Position numbers and translations under genes: made by a program. The notes under the pieces are model-generated. The model was not told the origin of the DNA and did not search any database. It saw only the letters and a program-made list of their open reading frames with translations. DNA of 64,000 nucleotides, taken from Candidatus Omnitrophota bacterium (GTDB taxonomy: Bacteria > Omnitrophota > Gorgyraeia > Tantalellales > Tantalellaceae). The stretch's first letter is position 1, and each line of letters opens with the position of its first letter. Location: positions 94,389 to 158,388 of the forward strand of contig WJMH01000022.1 in NCBI GenBank assembly GCA_014728045.1, in the 5' to 3' direction. This document shows positions 1 through 9,805 of the stretch, in pieces.

Positions 1-498
1 AACCCTTTTGATTTCGCGATGCAACTAGAGAAAGAAGGAGAGAAATATTACCGGGAACTTGCGGAGAAAACCGACAACGAGGGCTGCAGGAACATATTCA
101 ACATGCTGGCGGACGATGAGGTAAAGCATTTCAATGTCTTCAAGGGCATGAAAGAGGGAAAAACAGAAGACTTCCCGGCAACCCAGGTCATGGAAGAGGC
201 GAGGAAGACCTTCCAGTCCTTTGCCGAGAAAGGTAATCCTTTCGAGGAGGAGATGTCCCAGAAGGAGCTTTACGGCAAAGCTCTTGAAGTGGAAGAGAAG
301 ACCAGGGATTTTTATCTGGAAAAATCCGAGGAAACGGAGGATTCCCGGGAAAAAGAGCTTTTCAGGAAGATAGCCGACGAGGAACAGATGCATTACAATC
401 TCATTGACGAACTTTTGGGTTTCATAAAAGAGCCCGAAACGTTCCTGGAGAACGCTGAGTTCTTTAACAGTGACGATTACTGGATGATGAGAAGGTGA
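1..498 (+). CDS. Rubrerythrin/ferritin-like diiron protein, 5' truncated
   Basis: The frame is open from base 1, reading a typical rubrerythrin start ([14 protein letters not shown]) before the first in-frame ATG at 19, so the true start lies left of the window. The protein has two four-helix-bundle halves, each with a Glu-x-x-His iron-ligand pair (EVKH, then EEQMH further on). Such proteins reduce peroxide or hold iron in the cytoplasm of anaerobes. There is no C-terminal rubredoxin domain: the chain ends in an Asp/Tyr/Trp-rich tail. It lies 26 bp upstream of the aldolase gene and may share its transcript. Family assignment is firm; the exact substrate is not. Confidence 0.85.
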   Translation, partial: NPFDFAMQLEKEGEKYYRELAEKTDNEGCRNIFNMLADDEVKHFNVFKGMKEGKTEDFPATQVMEEARKTFQSFAEKGNPFEEEMSQKELYGKALEVEEKTRDFYLEKSEETEDSREKELFRKIADEEQMHYNLIDELLGFIKEPETFLENAEFFNSDDYWMMRR

Positions 499-524
499 TC
501 GGTGTCTCTAAAAGGGAGGATGTT

Positions 525-1583
<1,059 letters not shown>

Positions 1584-1626
1584 CAGGCTCGTATGGTTAT
1601 GGTGCAATACCACAGGAAAGGAGCTC

Positions 1627-1809
1627 ATGGTGGCTAAAAGACATATTTATATTCTTATCGTTCTTGCCTTAATGCATGTTCTGGGTTGCACTTCGAAACA
1701 TACCTACAAGGGCAGCGGAGCCGAGCGTATAGATGAATTCTCCCGCGTCGATGAAAGTTTCGAGGAGAAGCATCTGGAAGACACCGGCAAACCTGAATAC
1801 ATAAAATAA
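1627..1809 (+). CDS. Small lipoprotein, function unknown
   Basis: A 60-residue protein with a lysine/arginine-positive start, a hydrophobic stretch (residues 6-20) and the lipobox VLGC, so lipidation at that cysteine and envelope anchoring are expected. The mature part is about 40 residues, highly charged and probably unstructured. A GGAAAGGAG ribosome site precedes ATG 1627. It lies 44 bp after the aldolase and 9 bp before otsA, so it is likely co-transcribed with both. I recognise no domain. Confidence 0.65.
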   Translation: MVAKRHIYILIVLALMHVLGCTSKHTYKGSGAERIDEFSRVDESFEEKHLEDTGKPEYIK

Positions 1810-1817
1810 GGCAGACC

Positions 1818-3284
1818 ATGGCTACCAAGGAATCTCTTGTAAAAGATATAAAGAACGCACTTGCCGGCAGGAAGCTCATAATAGCCTCCAACCGGGAGCC
1901 ATACGTACATGAGAAGCGCGGCGGCGGGATTGAGTGTTCCAAGACGGTGAGCGGTCTCTCCATTGCGCTTGATCCGGTCATGCGCGCGGTTGGCGGCACC
2001 TGGATAGCTTGGGGGGCCGGCGACGCCGACAGGCGGACGGTAGATGAGAATAATATAGTCAAAGTTCCTCCTGGAAGCGAGGAATACAGCCTGAAGAGGC
2101 TCTGGTACACCGATGAGGAACGGGATGATTTCTATTACGGATATTCCAACCAGGCGCTATGGCCCCTCTGCCATATCGCATACGAAAAGCCGCTTTTTCT
2201 GAAGAAGCACTGGGCCGCTTACAAGAAAATAAACAAAAGGTTCGCCGATGCGGTGATCGAAGAATCCCGGGGCGAGGACGTTGTCATCTGGATCCAGGAT
2301 TATCACCTTTGCCTTTTGCCTTTATACGTTAAGAAAGAGCTGCCTAATGCGGTGATTGCCATGATGTGGCATATACCCTGGCCCAACGCGGAAGTATTCA
2401 GGGTCTGCCCGCAGAAGCACCAGATACTCTCGGGAATGCTGGCCTGCGATATACTGGGCTTCCATATATATTATCACTGCCTTAACTTCATCCAGACCGT
2501 GGAACTGCACATGGAGGCCAAGATTAGCCACGAGGAGAGCAGCATAAGCTACAAGGGGCACAAGACCCTGGTCAAGAACTTCCCCATCAGCGTCGATTTC
2601 GAGGGTATGTCCGAAGACGCCGAAACCGAAAAGGTATCAGGTGCCATGGAGAGCATCCTTAACGGAATAAAGGCCGGATCCTCCATTCTTGCCGTTAGCG
2701 TGGACAGGATAGATTATACCAAGGGCATCCTCGAGAGGTTCAGCGCGATAGACAGGTTCTTTCAGCTCGAACCGGGCTACATCGGAAAGATCGTTTTTTA
2801 CCAGCTGGGAGCTCTTTCGCGCGCCAAAATACCTTCCTACAAAAGGCTTATCGAAGAGAGTAAACGCAGGGCGGATGAACTCAACGAAAAATACGGCAGG
2901 GAGGATTGGAAGCCTGTGGTGCTTAATTATGAAGGCCTTAACTATGCCCAGCATCTTGCGCTCTACCGTTGCGCGGACCTGTGCATTGTATCATCCCTGC
3001 ATGACGGCATGAACCTTGTAGCCAAGGAGTATGTCGCTTCCAGGACGGACGAGAGCGGGGTGCTCGTGCTCAGCCGCTTTACCGGCTCTGCCAGGGAATT
3101 CGCCAAGGGAGCGGTGCTTTTCAACCCTTATGATTTCGATGCTGCCGCAAAGGCGATAAAAAAGGCCGTTCAGATGACGCAGGAGGAAAAAGAGAAGCGG
3201 ATGAAATACATGAGAAGCGCCATAAACAACCGGAACATATACAGGTGGGCGGAGAAGTTCATCACAAGATTAAGCAGAGTATAG
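1818..3284 (+). CDS. otsA: Trehalose-6-phosphate synthase (GT20)
   Basis: Transfers glucose from UDP- or ADP-glucose to glucose-6-phosphate to give trehalose-6-phosphate, the first step of the OtsA/OtsB osmoprotectant route. The 488-residue length fits GT20. Visible motifs are SNREP near residue 25 with a glycine-rich donor loop after it, VDRIDYTKG near 295 and the C-terminal [11 protein letters not shown] near 395, all typical of the GT-B fold. No trehalose-phosphatase (otsB) gene is adjacent; a phosphatase may be elsewhere, or the product could be a related glucosyl phosphate such as glucosylglycerol-phosphate, made by the same family. The start ATG is 9 bp after the lipoprotein stop. Confidence 0.88.
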   Translation: MATKESLVKDIKNALAGRKLIIASNREPYVHEKRGGGIECSKTVSGLSIALDPVMRAVGGTWIAWGAGDADRRTVDENNIVKVPPGSEEYSLKRLWYTDEERDDFYYGYSNQALWPLCHIAYEKPLFLKKHWAAYKKINKRFADAVIEESRGEDVVIWIQDYHLCLLPLYVKKELPNAVIAMMWHIPWPNAEVFRVCPQKHQILSGMLACDILGFHIYYHCLNFIQTVELHMEAKISHEESSISYKGHKTLVKNFPISVDFEGMSEDAETEKVSGAMESILNGIKAGSSILAVSVDRIDYTKGILERFSAIDRFFQLEPGYIGKIVFYQLGALSRAKIPSYKRLIEESKRRADELNEKYGREDWKPVVLNYEGLNYAQHLALYRCADLCIVSSLHDGMNLVAKEYVASRTDESGVLVLSRFTGSAREFAKGAVLFNPYDFDAAAKAIKKAVQMTQEEKEKRMKYMRSAINNRNIYRWAEKFITRLSRV

Positions 3285-3296
3285 AAGGATCCTGAA

Positions 3297-3569
3297 ATGG
3301 AAATCAAGCCCAGAACACTGATAAGATGGATACTGATAGCAGCGGGCATTATCTACGTGGCATACCTGCACCTTGAGAGGATCGGATACAAAAAGGACAT
3401 GGACATCATTCGGGGCGAGGCTCAGTACATTAAAGAAACGGCGTATTACCGGACCGCGCCAAAGGACCTTAGGGAAAGGATAAACCGTATCGGCTCTGTC
3501 AGTTCTGAGGTATTGGATATACCCCGGCAGGCCGGGACCCTTCCCGATATCATGGATGAGAGCAAATAG
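3297..3569 (+). CDS. Small membrane-anchored protein, unknown
   Basis: A 90-residue protein with one N-terminal transmembrane segment (about residues 10-27, ending in YLHLER) and a charged soluble tail likely to face the periplasm. The tail has no cysteine and no motif I recognise. It begins 13 bp after otsA with an AAGGATC ribosome site and is probably the last gene of that operon. Its stop lies only 6 bp from the convergent stop of the receiver-AraC gene, and I see no terminator between them. Confidence 0.6.
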   Translation: MEIKPRTLIRWILIAAGIIYVAYLHLERIGYKKDMDIIRGEAQYIKETAYYRTAPKDLRERINRIGSVSSEVLDIPRQAGTLPDIMDESK

Positions 3570-3575
3570 CTTCTG

Positions 3576-4340
3576 TCAGCGTTTTTTGGAGGTTTTCTTC
3601 GCGCGGGGTTTTCGCTGTTTCTTCTTTTTCTTGGGAGAAGTCCTGTTCTGGGTAGGGGTGGATCCCCAGTGCTTTTTATAGATCCTTATGAAGGATTCGG
3701 GGTTCTTGTATCCTAGTTTGTCGGCGATCTGCTCTATGGTATAACTGGTCTGGTTCAGAAGTTCCTCGGCTTTTTTGAACTTGCATTTCAGGTAATACTC
3801 GTTGAAATTGGTTCCGGTCTCTTCCTTGAAGGCCCGGCTTAAGTATTTGGGGCTTAGCCCCACACGACCCGCGGCGTCCTCAAGAGTGACAATTTTGTCG
3901 AAGTTCTTCTCGATGAAGATCTTAACGCGGGCAATCTTGCTTTTTATGTCGGAGCCTTCGCGGGCATTTTTCTTATCCGACTCATGGAGGAGATCTTCGA
4001 TAAGCTGTTTGGTTCTGGGGATGTCCATGGGTTTTTCGAGGTATTCGTCCGCATGCGCGCGAAGGGCTCTTATCGCGGTCTCCTTACTGCTGAAACCAGT
4101 GAGGATAACAATGGGGGTTGAGGGCATTATTTTCCTTAGCTGCTCCAGGATAAGGGTGCCCTTTTTGTTGTTGGGAAGACGCTCATCGAGGATTATTAGA
4201 TCGATCTCGTTGGGTTTACGCAACTCGTCCAGAGCGTCCTGTGCGTTAAAGGCTTTTATCACGTTGTATTCATAGAAGGCGTCACTGAACTCTTCACAGA
4301 AAGCCTTATCGTCATCTATGATGAATATGGTATAGGCCAA
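3576..4340 (-). CDS. Response regulator: receiver + AraC-type DNA-binding domain
   Basis: A 254-residue transcriptional regulator. The receiver domain has the acidic triad (DDD at 9-11), phospho-acceptor Asp52 in LILDERLP, a T-G pair near 81 and Lys103 in YLEKP. Residues about 135-235 form two AraC-type helix-turn-helix motifs, including LSRAFKEETGTNFNEY. The tail is a lysine/arginine-rich stretch that could add non-specific DNA affinity. The start is TTG 4340, supported by AAGGAGG six bases upstream. It is divergent from the CheB-CheR-kinase gene across a 115-bp region, so that kinase is a plausible partner and the shared region a plausible target. Both are inferences from position. Confidence 0.85.
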   Translation of the reverse strand: MAYTIFIIDDDKAFCEEFSDAFYEYNVIKAFNAQDALDELRKPNEIDLIILDERLPNNKKGTLILEQLRKIMPSTPIVILTGFSSKETAIRALRAHADEYLEKPMDIPRTKQLIEDLLHESDKKNAREGSDIKSKIARVKIFIEKNFDKIVTLEDAAGRVGLSPKYLSRAFKEETGTNFNEYYLKCKFKKAEELLNQTSYTIEQIADKLGYKNPESFIRIYKKHWGSTPTQNRTSPKKKKKQRKPRAKKTSKKR

Positions 4341-4419
4341 TAGTGACCTCCTTGGGGTGGAGAAAAGTCAATTATTCATCCGATATAATAGCACAAATCG
4401 GGGTTAAAGACAAAAAAAA

Positions 4420-4447
4420 TTGTAACGGTCCGGATATCTGGTATAAT
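4420..4447 (+). promoter_or_regulatory. Sigma-70-like promoter of the CheB-CheR-kinase gene, near-leaderless
   Basis: TTGTAA (4420-4425), 16-bp spacer, TATAAT (4442-4447). The ATG at 4456 lies 8 bases after the -10 box and has no Shine-Dalgarno sequence, so the transcript would start at or almost at the AUG. A second TATAAT occurs at 4384-4389. Confidence 0.5.
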
Positions 4448-4455
4448 AATGCGAA

Positions 4456-7400
4456 ATGGCTAAACGAAAAAGCAAAAAGAAAAGATCGCGTGCGGTCAAC
4501 AAGAAAAAGACGAATAGACCCTCAAAAGAAGAAAAATTCCCCGTTGTGGGTATAGGAGCTTCCGCCGGCGGAATCAAAGCCATAGGGGATTTCCTTGAAA
4601 GACTTTCTGCAGAAGCGCATCTTGCGGTCATTATCGTAATTCACCTCAAACCCGGCTATAAGAGCATCCTTGTCGATATCCTGTCCAAACAGACGAAACT
4701 TTCCGTCGGAAAGGCCGTTAACGGCACAAAGATCGCCCCCGGACATATCTATGTTACTTCACCCGGCAAAAAGATAGCGGTTTCCGGGGGAAAACTCGAG
4801 GTTACCCGTAAAAAAGCCGACGAGAGGATGCTGGTCGATCACCTGTTCCGGTCGCTTGCCGACGACCAGGGTGAGAGGGCCGTGGCCGTACTTTTCTCGG
4901 GAACGGGTACTGACGGCACAGCCGGTATAAAGGCCGTCAAAAAAAAAGGCGGATTCGTGTTCGCCCAGGACGAAAAGAGCGCCGAGTATTTCGATATGCC
5001 CAGGAGCGCTTTTGAAACGGGCCTGGTGGACCAGATGGCCCCACCGTCCGAAATAGCCCGAAAGGTGTTCGAACTCGGTCAGCACCCGTATATCTCCCGT
5101 AAAAAAAGTAAAAAGCAAAAAGAGGATCTCTCTCTGACCAAGGGGAAAGCCCCGGACATATTCAGCATCATACAGAAATCCTCCGGTATGGATTTCAGCC
5201 ATTACAAGACCTCTACGGTGAAACGGCGCATCGCCAGGCGCATGGCGGTTCATGGCATCAGTGATATCGTTGAGTACAAGTCTTACCTTCAGGAGAACCG
5301 TGAAGAGGCCTTTGCCCTTTACGATGATCTATTGATCTCGGTCACTTCGTTTTTCAGGGAAAAAAAGTGTTTTGATGCCCTGAAAAAAAAGGTCTTCCCC
5401 AAACTGCTCGAGGATCATTCTTCGGATGAGCCTATAAGGGTGTGGACCCCCGGCTGTTCTTCGGGGGAGGAGACCTATTCACTGGCCATAGCTCTTATGG
5501 ATTTCATTGAAAAAAAGAACAGGATTATACCTGTGCAGGTTTTCGGTACGGACCTCAGTCCCCGCCTCATAGAACAGGCCCGTCGGGCGCACTACAGCCA
5601 TGATATAGCCAGATCTATGCCAAAAGATTACCTGCGGCGTTACTTTACCAAGACGGAGGGCGGGTATAAGCTCAAGAAGGAGATAAGGTCGGCTTGCGTC
5701 TTTGCCAGACATGATCTTGTGAAGGGGCCTCCGCTTTCCAACATGGACATAGTAAGCTGCAGGAATGTTCTGATATACTTCGATTCGGTCCTGCAGAGAC
5801 ATGTTATTCCCATGCTGCATTACGCGCTAAAGACCAGAGGGGTCCTTGTCCTGGGTAGTTCCGAATCGCTGGGCAAGAACAAGGACCTTTTCACCGAAGT
5901 GGACAAAAAAGGAAGAATATTCCGCAGAAAAGAGGTTGATAGAAGGGCCCTGCGGGGGATGGAGATGGATTCCACCCGCGGAAGGGTTTATAGCCTGGAA
6001 AAGGAGATCGAGCGTTTCGACAAGACCATGGAAAAGCGCATTGAAGATCAGAAAAAACAGACCGATGACATGGACAGTAGGATCGACCGCATATTTCTTG
6101 AAAAATATTCGCCCGCGGGCGTTCTTCTCGAGCGGAACCTTGACATAGTGCAGTTCCGGGGAAGAACAAGCCTTTATCTTGAACCTTCACCTGGTAAAGC
6201 CAGCCTCAATCTTTCCAGCATGGCAAGGGAGGGACTTCTGTATGAAATAAAGGATGCCATAAAGGAAGCCTCAAAGATGGGAAGCGCGGTTAGAAAGACC
6301 GACGTGGGATACACAGTGGGGAACGAATCCAGGCGAGCGGATTTTGAAGTGCAGCCCGTCGGCAACCGTTTCCTGGTCATATTCGAGCCTGGCAGGACGG
6401 GTATGGAGGGAAAGGACCCCCCCAAAAAAAAGGGTAAAAGTTCCTCCGATAAAAAAGAAGTTTCCAGGCTTCGCCGGGAGATCACCGCGCTCAGGAATCA
6501 CATGCAATCCGCCATCGAGGAAAAAGAAGCGGCGAACGAAGAGCTTCGCGCCGCCAATGAGGAAATACAGTCCAGCAACGAAGAGCTTCAGAGCATGAAC
6601 GAGGAGCTTGAGACAGCGAAGGAGGAGCTTCAGTCCACGAATGAGGAGCTTTTCACGGTCAACGAAGAGCTCCAGAACCGCAACAAGGAACTCTCGAGGC
6701 TGAATAACGATCTCAACAATATCTATAACAGCATTAATATCCCCATTATCATGATGGGATCCGATTTCCGGGTGAAGAGCTTCACTCCCGAGTCCTCCAG
6801 GATCGTCAACTTGCTATACACCGATATAGGCCGTTCCATCGAAGAGCTCAAGTTCAAGGTGGATTTACCCGATCTTCGTCAGATACTAGAACGGACCATA
6901 GACGACATGGCGGTCATCAGACGGCAACTCAAGGATGCGGAGGGCAGGTGGTGCCAGATGACGGTGAGACCTTACCGGACCACGGAGAACAAAATAGACG
7001 GGGTGGTAATGGTCTTCACCGATATTGACGAGCTCAAGAAAAATGAAAGCAGGTTGCACCAGAGCGAGAACTACATTTACTCGGTACTTAACATTCTTCC
7101 AACGGGTGTTATTATCATAGGAGGCTCCGATGGCAAGATCACCTTCGCCAACAGGGCCGCCAGGGAATTATACGGTTTAGAAGACGTGGAAGGCCTTGAA
7201 ATGGATGAACATGCTAAGAAGCTCGGTTTATGTCGGCCTTCAGGCGAGCGATATAAAGCCGAGGAACTTCCCGCAACCCGGTCGCTTTTAAAGGGCGAGG
7301 TCGTCGAGGAGGAAGAGGTTCTTATAAAGAGGCCCGGCAGGGAGATAACCGCTTCGGCGAATTCAATTCCCATATATGATGAAAAGGGGAATATAACCTG

Positions 7401-8199
7401 TGCGGTCGCTTCCTTTATGGAAATAACATTCCTCAAGGAAGCCCAGGAAATATTGGAAAAATCCAAGACCCAGAGTGAGAAGGAACTGGTCTTTACCAGA
7501 AAACAGTTGGACGAGGCCAAACGCCTTTCGGACATAGGTGCGCTCGCTTCCATCGTCGCTCACGAGCTGAGGAATCCTCTTTGTGTCATATCGGCCTCGA
7601 TGTATAATTTAAAAAGAAAGAACAAAGATCCCAGGCTCCAGAAACATATAAAGAATATCGAGAAGAATATCCAGGACAGCGAATTCGTGATCAGTAATCT
7701 TCTCAATTATTCGCGTATCAACCCCCCTGAAAAAAAACGGGTCGATATCGCGCAACTTTTGAAGGAATCCCTGGGAATTGTCAGGTCCAAATTTCCGGCA
7801 AAGAAGGTTCGTGTCGCCAAGGATTATTCAAAGCTTGGCAAGACACCCGTTCAAGCGGACCCCCAGCAGATTACTCAGGTCTTTACCAATCTTCTTAACA
7901 ACGCTTTCGAGTCGGTCCCGGATAAAAAAGGGAGGATAACCGTAAAGGGTGAGACCTGCGAACTTGAGGGGGAGGATGCGGTATGCGTCAATATCAGGGA
8001 TAACGGACCGGGCGTACCTGAGAAGAACAGAGAAAGGATCTTCGAGCCCTTTTTCAGTACCCGGTCCAAGGGCACTGGCCTGGGGCTTGCCGTCAGCGCC
8101 GAGATAGTAGGGCTTCATAAAGGAAGGATAACCCTGGGCAAGAAAAGAGGCAAAGGAGCTTCTTTCACGGTAACCCTTCCGAAAGGGGGGAGAAAATAA
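4456..8199 (+). CDS. CheB-CheR-PAS-PAS-histidine kinase fusion
   Basis: A 1247-residue cytoplasmic sensor. In order: a basic N-terminus; a CheB methylesterase domain with Ser36 (GIGASAGG), His63 and an Asp near 153 (GTGTDGT); a CheR methyltransferase with the SAM loop SSGEETYS near 333 and SCRNVLIYF near 433; a long coiled coil of repeated NEEL heptads (about 680-755); two PAS domains (about 755-990); a HisKA dimer domain with phospho-acceptor His in VAHELRNPL near 1035; and a HATPase domain with N box near 1140, DNGPGVP and GTGLGL. There is no receiver within the frame, but one follows directly in the -1 frame. Such proteins couple a chemotaxis-like methylation module to phosphorelay. No receptor gene is nearby, so the input is unknown. 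Confidence 0.9.
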   Translation: MAKRKSKKKRSRAVNKKKTNRPSKEEKFPVVGIGASAGGIKAIGDFLERLSAEAHLAVIIVIHLKPGYKSILVDILSKQTKLSVGKAVNGTKIAPGHIYVTSPGKKIAVSGGKLEVTRKKADERMLVDHLFRSLADDQGERAVAVLFSGTGTDGTAGIKAVKKKGGFVFAQDEKSAEYFDMPRSAFETGLVDQMAPPSEIARKVFELGQHPYISRKKSKKQKEDLSLTKGKAPDIFSIIQKSSGMDFSHYKTSTVKRRIARRMAVHGISDIVEYKSYLQENREEAFALYDDLLISVTSFFREKKCFDALKKKVFPKLLEDHSSDEPIRVWTPGCSSGEETYSLAIALMDFIEKKNRIIPVQVFGTDLSPRLIEQARRAHYSHDIARSMPKDYLRRYFTKTEGGYKLKKEIRSACVFARHDLVKGPPLSNMDIVSCRNVLIYFDSVLQRHVIPMLHYALKTRGVLVLGSSESLGKNKDLFTEVDKKGRIFRRKEVDRRALRGMEMDSTRGRVYSLEKEIERFDKTMEKRIEDQKKQTDDMDSRIDRIFLEKYSPAGVLLERNLDIVQFRGRTSLYLEPSPGKASLNLSSMAREGLLYEIKDAIKEASKMGSAVRKTDVGYTVGNESRRADFEVQPVGNRFLVIFEPGRTGMEGKDPPKKKGKSSSDKKEVSRLRREITALRNHMQSAIEEKEAANEELRAANEEIQSSNEELQSMNEELETAKEELQSTNEELFTVNEELQNRNKELSRLNNDLNNIYNSINIPIIMMGSDFRVKSFTPESSRIVNLLYTDIGRSIEELKFKVDLPDLRQILERTIDDMAVIRRQLKDAEGRWCQMTVRPYRTTENKIDGVVMVFTDIDELKKNESRLHQSENYIYSVLNILPTGVIIIGGSDGKITFANRAARELYGLEDVEGLEMDEHAKKLGLCRPSGERYKAEELPATRSLLKGEVVEEEEVLIKRPGREITASANSIPIYDEKGNITCAVASFMEITFLKEAQEILEKSKTQSEKELVFTRKQLDEAKRLSDIGALASIVAHELRNPLCVISASMYNLKRKNKDPRLQKHIKNIEKNIQDSEFVISNLLNYSRINPPEKKRVDIAQLLKESLGIVRSKFPAKKVRVAKDYSKLGKTPVQADPQQITQVFTNLLNNAFESVPDKKGRITVKGETCELEGEDAVCVNIRDNGPGVPEKNRERIFEPFFSTRSKGTGLGLAVSAEIVGLHKGRITLGKKRGKGASFTVTLPKGGRK

Positions 8200-8600
8200 T
8201 CTCGCCGCGACCCCGCAAAAAAATACTTATAATAGAGGATGATACCTCTCTTACCGAAGAGCTGTCGGAAATACTTCAGGATAAAGGTTATTCGGTCGAT
8301 ACCGAAAATAACGGTCTTACCGGAAGAAAAAGGCTGGAAGATGAGAGGTTTGATATTCTTATACTTGACCTGCGCCTTCCCGGCCTGGCGGGGGAGGAGA
8401 TACTCAGGCAGGCCAGGGGCAAGAATCTTTGCGAAAAGATCATCGTTCTTTCGGCTAAACCTGTTCATGACCTAAGCATGCCTCATCCCGACATAGAATC
8501 TTCAGAGCCCCTTTCGCCCCCTTTGGACCAGGCCGATTTTGTGATAAACAAACCCTTTAGGATAAAAGACCTCTTTCAGGCCCTCAAGCGGCTCTCTTAG
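8199..8600 (+). CDS. Receiver-domain protein with no canonical start codon
   Basis: The frame open from 8121 to the TAG at 8598-8600 encodes a complete receiver of about 133 residues: IIEDD, phospho-acceptor Asp57 in LILDLRLPG, a VLSAK strand and Lys118 in INKPF (numbered from ATC 8199). No ATG, GTG, TTG or CTG occurs in frame before the conserved start. Possible routes are a rare ATA (8196) or ATC (8199) start, with GGGGGGAG six to seven bases upstream, or a -1 frameshift from the upstream kinase at its G6 run (8185-8190) or A4 run (8193-8196), which would make a hybrid kinase. The frame overlaps the kinase stop. An assembly indel in the homopolymer is also possible. The receiver itself is certain; the start is not. 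Confidence 0.7.
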   Translation: MSPRPRKKILIIEDDTSLTEELSEILQDKGYSVDTENNGLTGRKRLEDERFDILILDLRLPGLAGEEILRQARGKNLCEKIIVLSAKPVHDLSMPHPDIESSEPLSPPLDQADFVINKPFRIKDLFQALKRLS

Positions 8601-8634
8601 TGGAAAAAAGTCAATAAAATGTGGAAAACGCCGA

Positions 8635-8664
8635 TTGTCTTCCCTTCCGGTATGCCCGTATAAT
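8635..8664 (+). promoter_or_regulatory. Putative promoter of the 8712 receiver gene
   Basis: TTGTCT (8635-8640), 18-bp spacer, TATAAT (8659-8664). This leaves a leader of about 40 bases containing the GGGAGGA ribosome site at 8698-8704. Confidence 0.45.
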
Positions 8665-8711
8665 CTAATGGTCACAAGATTGTTCCATTCATAGCCGGGA
8701 GGACAAGATCC

Positions 8712-9110
8712 GTGAAAAAGACTGAGAAAAAAACAAAGGTAATGATCATTGACGATGATTCTGAATTCCTTTGCGAACTAAAGGAAATTCTGGAGGCGGC
8801 CGGGTACGATGTCACCAAGGTCTCGGATAACGCCAGGGTCATCAAAACCGCCGCTAAAGTGCAACCGGATATTATCCTGATAGATCTTAAAATGTACCCC
8901 AAAAGCGGGTTCCAATTGGCGGATGAATTAAGGACCCAGTTTGAGACCTCGAAAACACCGATAATTTCCATGAGTGGGTATTTCACCAGGGAGGAAGATG
9001 GCATCCTGAGGGGTATATGCGGCATACAGGAACAGGTGGACAAGCCCTTTAATCCGCTGGACGTCATTACCGTGATAGAAAGAGTGACCGGGGGGAAAAG
9101 AACGGGTTGA
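8712..9110 (+). CDS. Single-domain response regulator
   Basis: A 132-residue receiver with no output domain: IDDD at 13-16, phospho-acceptor Asp58 in LIDLKMYP, and a DKPF lysine near the end. The residues around the acceptor (LKMYPKSG) depart from the usual LPGMDG. The start is GTG 8712, preceded by GGGAGGA with a seven-base gap. Stand-alone receivers act as phosphate shuttles or as output by protein contact. Its place behind the large kinase suggests the same pathway, although it appears to have its own promoter. The MgtC-like gene begins one base after its stop. Confidence 0.85.
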   Translation: MKKTEKKTKVMIIDDDSEFLCELKEILEAAGYDVTKVSDNARVIKTAAKVQPDIILIDLKMYPKSGFQLADELRTQFETSKTPIISMSGYFTREEDGILRGICGIQEQVDKPFNPLDVITVIERVTGGKRTG

Positions 9111-9111
9111 T

Positions 9112-9531
9112 ATGGGTATGATCTCAGTACTTCATACGGCTTTTCGTCTTTTTCTGGCCTGCATTCTGGGTGGGATAATAGGCTGGGAGAGGGAGAAAAA
9201 AGGAAGAAGCGCGGGGCTGAGGACGCATATGCTGGTCTGCATGGGTTCTGCGCTCGTTATGCTGGTATCGATGTACATCCAGCGAAATTTTATAGACATT
9301 AAGTCAATAGATACCCTCAGGATAGCCGCAGGTGTTGTTGCGGGGGTGGGGTTCCTCGGAGCGGGCGCGATAATAAAGAGTGCCGAGAACACTCGCGGCT
9401 TGACCACAGCCGCCAGCATCTGGATAAGCTCGGGAATAGGACTTGCCACCGGATGCGGCTATTTTGCAGGAGCCCTTATAGCGACCGCTTTTTCTTTCAT
9501 CATTCTGTTTATCCTTAAGAAATTCGAATAA
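9112..9531 (+). CDS. MgtC/SapB family inner-membrane protein
   Basis: A 139-residue membrane protein with four hydrophobic segments and the MgtC hallmark after helix one (GGIIGWEREKKGRSAGLRTH), which places a charged loop carrying WERE and LRTH near residues 24-40. The GAGAIIK and TAASIWISSGIG segments also match the family. It lacks the C-terminal soluble domain of Salmonella MgtC, so it is the short SapB-like form. These proteins are linked to magnesium limitation and modulation of membrane ATPase, but the biochemical activity is not settled. It is translationally coupled to the upstream receiver gene and 18 bp from the ChaB-like gene. Confidence 0.8.
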   Translation: MGMISVLHTAFRLFLACILGGIIGWEREKKGRSAGLRTHMLVCMGSALVMLVSMYIQRNFIDIKSIDTLRIAAGVVAGVGFLGAGAIIKSAENTRGLTTAASIWISSGIGLATGCGYFAGALIATAFSFIILFILKKFE

Positions 9532-9549
9532 AAGAACAAGGAGAATAAC

Positions 9550-9768
9550 ATGCCTATCCGGAAAGCACCAGAGGAGCTTCGCGATAAACTGCCCAAACGC
9601 GCGCAGGAGATATTCGTTAAAGCGTTTAACAGCGCTTATGAGCAGTACAAGGATCCGAAAAAACGCCGGGGCAACCAGTCGCGGGATGAAGTGGCAAGAA
9701 AGACCGCCTGGAGCGCCGTGAAAAAAGAATATAAAAAGGGAGATGACGGAAAGTGGCACAGAAAGTAA
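9550..9768 (+). CDS. ChaB family protein
   Basis: A 72-residue basic protein matching ChaB throughout: the N-terminal LRDKLPKRAQEIFVKAFNSA helix and the C-terminal AWSAVKKEYKK...W motif. ChaB is named from a cation-transport regulator locus in E. coli, but the function is poorly defined and stress or DNA/protein-binding roles are also discussed. An AAGGAG site precedes the ATG. It sits between an MgtC-like gene and a small heat-shock gene, so a stress-response operon is likely. Confidence 0.8.
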   Translation: MPIRKAPEELRDKLPKRAQEIFVKAFNSAYEQYKDPKKRRGNQSRDEVARKTAWSAVKKEYKKGDDGKWHRK

Positions 9769-9805
9769 TTATAAAGGCAAGATTCAAGGCGAAGGAGGCA
9801 TGAAA

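Noticed and set aside
6520..6720. Short tandem repeat in DNA (NEEL-coding region)
   Set aside because: It is the coiled-coil heptad pattern normal for CheB-CheR-PAS kinases and not a separate repeat element.
8605..8640. Sigma-28-like site (TAAA ... GCCGATTG)
   Set aside because: The spacing is about 11 bases instead of the usual 15 and a sigma-70-like promoter lies just downstream.
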